From Enterobacteriaceae bacterium 4M9 (GTDB lineage: Bacteria > Pseudomonadota > Gammaproteobacteria > Enterobacterales > Enterobacteriaceae), in contig JAADJJ010000001.1 in the NCBI GenBank assembly GCA_010092695.1, positions 4,402,001-4,466,000 of the forward strand: DNA of 64,000 bases, written 5' to 3'. The position numbers and the translations under genes were made by a program. Shown piece by piece: positions 60,630 to 64,000 of this stretch. How positions within the stretch are numbered: the stretch's first letter is position 1; each line of letters starts with the position of its first letter. The notes beneath the pieces were generated by a model. The model was not told the origin of the DNA. It worked only from the letters and a program-made list of their open reading frames with translations, and ran no database searches.

Positions 60630-62828
60630 TTACTTTTTCTCAACGTGATGGGCAGAGTTCAGTTCTGCGATGACGGCATCTTTTTCGCCGTCGTGGGTGA
60701 CACGGCCTTCAACGAGCACCATCAGGCGGCTGACCAGTTGCAGCAGGGAGAAACGGTGCGTCACGATAATCAGCGTCTGATCGGTAATGGCTTTCTGAAG
60801 CTGGTCGATAAACTTCGCTTCCGTCAGGGCATCCATCGAACTGGTCGGCTCATCCATCAGGATGATTTTCGGGTCCAGCAGCAGGCAGCGCGCCAGCGCA
60901 ACCAGCTGACGCTGGCCACCGGAAAGTAACTGCCCCATTTCACCCACCGGCATATCAAAGCCCATGGGGTGCTGAGCCGCTATCTGATCCAGGCCGGTCA
61001 TTTTGGCAATGCGCAGGAAATGCGCGGTCGTGGCTGACGGGTTGCCAATCATGACGTTTTCACGCAGCGAGCCGAAAAACAAGCGGCAGTCCTGGCCGAC
61101 GTAACCTACCGCCGTGCGCCAGTCGGCCGGGTCAACCTGGGCGACGTCCACGCCATCAATCGACATCTGGCCGCTCTTGGGCTGATACAGTCGCGCAATG
61201 AGTTTTAACAGCGTGGATTTGCCGCTGCCAATGTTGCCGATAATCGCCACGCGCTCACCGCGCCCCACCTGGAAGGAGACGTTATCAATCACCTTAATGG
61301 TGTTTTGCAGACCCGGAATCGGGTATTCAAAGTTAACCTTTCTCAGGCGAATGTTGCCTTCAAAGCGCGGTGACGGCAGATAATCACGCATCGGGTCGCG
61401 GTCAACCGGCATTTCCATAAACTGGTTAAGCGATTTCAGCGCGGTTTTAGCCTGCTGGTAGCGAATAGCCAGCCCCACCATCGCCGCCAGCGGTGCCAGG
61501 CAACGTCCGGTCAGGATAACCACCCCGATCATCGCGCCCATCGTCAGCTCACCGGCGTGAATCAGGTACACACCCCAGACTACAATCACCACGGTAGTTA
61601 TCTGCTGGATGAAGGACGCAAAGCCCATCGTCATGCTCGACAGATGACGAATCTTCATCGACGTTGCCGCAGACAGTGCGCTGAAGTCTTCCCAACGCTT
61701 TTGCATCACGCCTTCGCCGCGTGCGGCTTTCAGGGCTTCAATCCCTTCAATGCTTTCAATCAGCAGGCCATGCTTGAGCGAGGACTCGCGCATGTTTTCG
61801 CCCATGTAGCTGGACAGCGGACGCTGAATCAGGATGCTGAAAATCAAAATCACCGGGATAGCCATCATCGGCACAAACGCCAGCGGGCCGCCAATGAGGT
61901 AGATAATCATCAAAAACAGAATACAAAACGGGATATCGGAGAGCGTGGCGAGCGTCGCGGAGGTCATAAAATCGCGCACCGACTCAAACTCACGCAGCTG
62001 GTTGGCAAACGAACCCGCGGACTGCGGTTTGTTCTCAAGACGCACCGACATCATCTGGCGAAACAGCGTGGTCCCTAAAATCAGGTCCGCCTTTTTACCG
62101 GCGACATCAATCAACCACGAGCGAATCTGGCGGGTGATAAATTCAAAAATAATCGCAATCAGCACGCCGATAGCCAGCGACCACAGCGTGGCATACGCCT
62201 GGTTTGGCACCACGCGGTCATACACGTTCATGGTAAAGAACGTGGTCGCCAGCATCAGGATGTTCGCTAACAGGGCAGCAATGGCGGCGCTGTAGAAGAA
62301 GTGGCGGTAGCGCCACAGCGTGCCAAACAGCCAGTGGCCTTCGCGGTTGACCTCCGGCAGGATGCTGTCGGTCCCCGATTTCATCTCCGGTTTACGGCTG
62401 GCAAGCAGCGCATAGCCGGTAAAGTCCTTCTCCAGCGCGTCCGCGCTGACGGTTTTTTCCGTTCCGGTTTCCGGCAGAAGAATGGTGTAGCTCACCTGGT
62501 TTTTTTCTTTCTGGCGCGACGTTAAGATGCAGTAATTGCCATCGTTTTTGGCCAGCACTATCGGGAACAGGTAATCGGAGAACGATTTCAGATCGCGCTT
62601 AACCCAGCCCGAGGAAATGCCGGTTTGCCCCAGCATTTTTACGGCGAGATCGGGAGAAAGCAGGCGATCGCGCGGCAAGTCGGAATACAGCACGGCTGTG
62701 CTGACGTACTTGTCGTAATAACGGGTGAGCCATTTGACCGCTGACAGAAGTGTATCCTGCACTCCATGATCAACTGCTTCGTCCAGCGCCACGGATGGCG
62801 GAGTTGAAGCGGATTGAATATCGTCCAT
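60630..62828 (-). CDS. Type I secretion ABC exporter with C39-like domain (LapB/RtxB-type)
   Basis: The 732-residue exporter has an N-terminal C39-like domain without protease function (about 20-155), six membrane helices (about 170-460), Walker A GNIGSGKST (531-539), signature LSGGQ (635-639) and Walker B IILMDE (655-660). This domain order is typical of exporters for large RTX adhesins (LapB, RtxB, BapC). It is intact, unlike the lipase exporter at 3782. HlyD and TolC genes follow immediately. Confidence 0.94.
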   Translation of the reverse strand: MDDIQSASTPPSVALDEAVDHGVQDTLLSAVKWLTRYYDKYVSTAVLYSDLPRDRLLSPDLAVKMLGQTGISSGWVKRDLKSFSDYLFPIVLAKNDGNYCILTSRQKEKNQVSYTILLPETGTEKTVSADALEKDFTGYALLASRKPEMKSGTDSILPEVNREGHWLFGTLWRYRHFFYSAAIAALLANILMLATTFFTMNVYDRVVPNQAYATLWSLAIGVLIAIIFEFITRQIRSWLIDVAGKKADLILGTTLFRQMMSVRLENKPQSAGSFANQLREFESVRDFMTSATLATLSDIPFCILFLMIIYLIGGPLAFVPMMAIPVILIFSILIQRPLSSYMGENMRESSLKHGLLIESIEGIEALKAARGEGVMQKRWEDFSALSAATSMKIRHLSSMTMGFASFIQQITTVVIVVWGVYLIHAGELTMGAMIGVVILTGRCLAPLAAMVGLAIRYQQAKTALKSLNQFMEMPVDRDPMRDYLPSPRFEGNIRLRKVNFEYPIPGLQNTIKVIDNVSFQVGRGERVAIIGNIGSGKSTLLKLIARLYQPKSGQMSIDGVDVAQVDPADWRTAVGYVGQDCRLFFGSLRENVMIGNPSATTAHFLRIAKMTGLDQIAAQHPMGFDMPVGEMGQLLSGGQRQLVALARCLLLDPKIILMDEPTSSMDALTEAKFIDQLQKAITDQTLIIVTHRFSLLQLVSRLMVLVEGRVTHDGEKDAVIAELNSAHHVEKK

Positions 62829-63095
62829 AACGTTCTTTCCACTTTGAATAAATTTCTGAAGCGCTGTTATAGCACAGCCGTTTTTTTTATAAATATTCCT
62901 AAGACTTATTCCTTACTTAATTACACTTAGGAATTTTCTAGTCACTGTGCGATTGATATTTCAGGGCATGACAAAAAATGTCATCCACTAAATAAATAGC
63001 CCAGCCATTTTTATAAAAACAACGAGTTAGCGTAAAAAACAAAAATAAGAAATTCCCCAGGAAATACTTATTTTTGTCTTAAGAAAGGCGCATAA
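62829..63095. promoter_or_regulatory. AT-rich promoter region of the second secretion operon
   Basis: About 270 bp, AT-rich, no gene. ATGACA-AAAAA-TGTCAT (62968-62984) is a perfect inverted repeat about 140 bp upstream of the exporter start and could be an operator. Confidence 0.45.
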
Positions 63096-63130
63096 AAAAA
63101 CTTCGCCCGACATCATCGGACGAAGTTTTT
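63096..63130 (-). terminator. Terminator after the OmpA-like gene
   Basis: A 15-bp stem with one mismatch (63096-63110 with 63116-63130, core ACTTCG/CGAAGT) and a T7 run on the minus strand lies about 28 bases past the stop. Confidence 0.9.
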
Positions 63131-63157
63131 ATCAAAAATAAAACGGTTGAATGGCTA

Positions 63158-64000
63158 TCAGTGGCTATTGATCATAACGTCAACACGGCGGCTCATTTTG
63201 TTACAGCCATCGTCCTGACGCTTGCTGCAACCACCCGCGGTCTGTGCCACACCCTGGCCCTGAACGTTGATAATCGCGCCATCAATACCCGCGTTAACCA
63301 GCGCCTGACGCACGGTTTCTGCACGCGCCTGCGACAGGCGGCGGTTGCTTTCGTTCTTACCAATACCATCGGTATAGCCAACCAGGTTGATGCTGCCCAC
63401 GTTATTAGAACGCTTCGTGAACTCCACCAGGCGGTCAAGTTTCGCCTGCGACTCTGGCAGCATCTGGTCGTAGCGGCTGCCGGCGAACTGGAACAGCACC
63501 GCATCCATAATCAGCGTGACGTCGTTGCCGGAACCCACATAGCGGCAGTTCTGCACGCTTGACGCGCGGTTAATCAGGCGCGTATTGCGGTTCATCTCCA
63601 GCAGCTCTTTCTCTGCTTCCTGACGCGGCACGGCTTCGCTCACGACGCCATCACCGACGGCCGAGCGCACAAAGTAGGTCTTGCCGCCGTTAAAGTTCGC
63701 ATGCACACCTGCCGTGGCTTTCTGCTGGTACAGCGGCGCGTCGTTGACGGCGGCGGCCAGCACGTGCTGCCCGGTGTTCACGCACAGCGCGGTGAATTCA
63801 CCCGGCAGTAGCGCGGTGTGAAATTCTTTATCGACATAAATATTAATCGGCCCGGCGTTAACGCTTGCCGGATAATAATAAACAAGCTGCGCCTGCTCCG
63901 GCACCACCTGCGGCATGGAAAAATACTGGCTGGTTAGCGACGGGGCCGCCGTATTATTTTCACCACCCTGAAAAACCTGCGCCTGAAGACTGGCAGAAGC
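63158..64000 (-). CDS. OmpA-family lipoprotein or periplasmic protein, 5' end outside the window
   Basis: At least 280 residues; the frame stays open to the window edge, so the ATG at 63916 is internal or optional. The first visible residues (ASASLQAQVFQG) may be near the end of a signal peptide. The C-terminal OmpA domain (about the last 125 residues) has LVGYTDGIGKNESNRRLSQA and KMSRRVDVMI, which bind peptidoglycan. OmpA-type genes accompany Agg/Lap-type adhesin secretion operons (for example near Shewanella bpfA); the same role is inferred here. A strong terminator separates it from the exporter genes. Confidence 0.85.
   Translation of the reverse strand, partial: ASASLQAQVFQGGENNTAAPSLTSQYFSMPQVVPEQAQLVYYYPASVNAGPINIYVDKEFHTALLPGEFTALCVNTGQHVLAAAVNDAPLYQQKATAGVHANFNGGKTYFVRSAVGDGVVSEAVPRQEAEKELLEMNRNTRLINRASSVQNCRYVGSGNDVTLIMDAVLFQFAGSRYDQMLPESQAKLDRLVEFTKRSNNVGSINLVGYTDGIGKNESNRRLSQARAETVRQALVNAGIDGAIINVQGQGVAQTAGGCSKRQDDGCNKMSRRVDVMINSH

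Overview
This is an Enterobacteriaceae chromosome segment. Gene content and order at the left (frdD, blc, sugE, ecnB/ecnA, efp/epmB, yjeI, groLS, yjeH, fxsA, aspA, dcuA, cutA, dsbD, yjdC, tRNA-Phe) match the 94-min region of Escherichia/Salmonella-type genomes almost gene for gene. Protein divergence from E. coli, the absence of ampC between frdD and blc, and the accessory content suggest a related genus (Cronobacter/Siccibacter/Enterobacter-like). The sequence alone does not fix the species.

Layout. 1-3446: conserved core, with a guanidine-II riboswitch in front of sugE. 3447-10150: an insertion between epmB and yjeI encoding a complete one-substrate type I secretion operon: ABC exporter, HlyD-type adaptor, TolC-type channel, and an RTX lipase of the family I.3 kind. 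The exporter gene carries an in-frame TGA. 10171-20988: conserved core, ending with tRNA-Phe(GAA). 21198-23145: small accessory genes (YdgH-like, NTF2-like, LysR). 23173-37082: an AT-rich tad/Flp-pilus locus on the minus strand. It contains three flp pilin genes, tadV, rcpC-A-B, tadZ-A-B-C-D-E-F-G and a terminal OmpA-like gene, preceded by a ToxR/ToxS-like overlapping regulator pair. The second flp pilin has a 10-G homopolymer that puts its leader out of frame. With one G fewer it would be exactly as long as the first pilin, so this looks like a phase-variation switch.

37216-47976: a minus-strand chaperone-usher fimbrial operon: major pilin, a decayed subunit, usher, chaperone 1, subunit, EAL protein, PapI/FaeA-like regulator, LuxR-like regulator, chaperone 2, three subunits and a putative tip adhesin with a 3' frameshift. 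Three regulatory genes sit inside the structural operon with overlapping or near-overlapping junctions. 47977-49390 is mostly non-coding and partly very AT-rich.

49391-56735: the pyruvate-sensing module. btsT (pyruvate/H+ symporter) is preceded by five CCGCT repeats phased at 20-21 bp, and its LytS/LytTR-type regulators btsS and btsR lie nearby. Between them are a non-coding element with imperfect terminal inverted repeats of about 36 bp and an MhpT-like MFS transporter. 56885-64000: a second type I secretion operon on the minus strand (OmpA-like protein, C39-like-domain ABC exporter, HlyD adaptor, N-terminally extended TolC-like channel, small LuxR-like regulator). It resembles Lap/Agg-type adhesin exporters, but its substrate is not in the window.

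Overall, the window alternates conserved metabolic and chaperone blocks with surface-structure cassettes (two T1SS, Flp pili, CU fimbriae). Several of these show on/off or decay marks: an opal codon, a poly-G slip site, a C-run frameshift and a subunit pseudogene.
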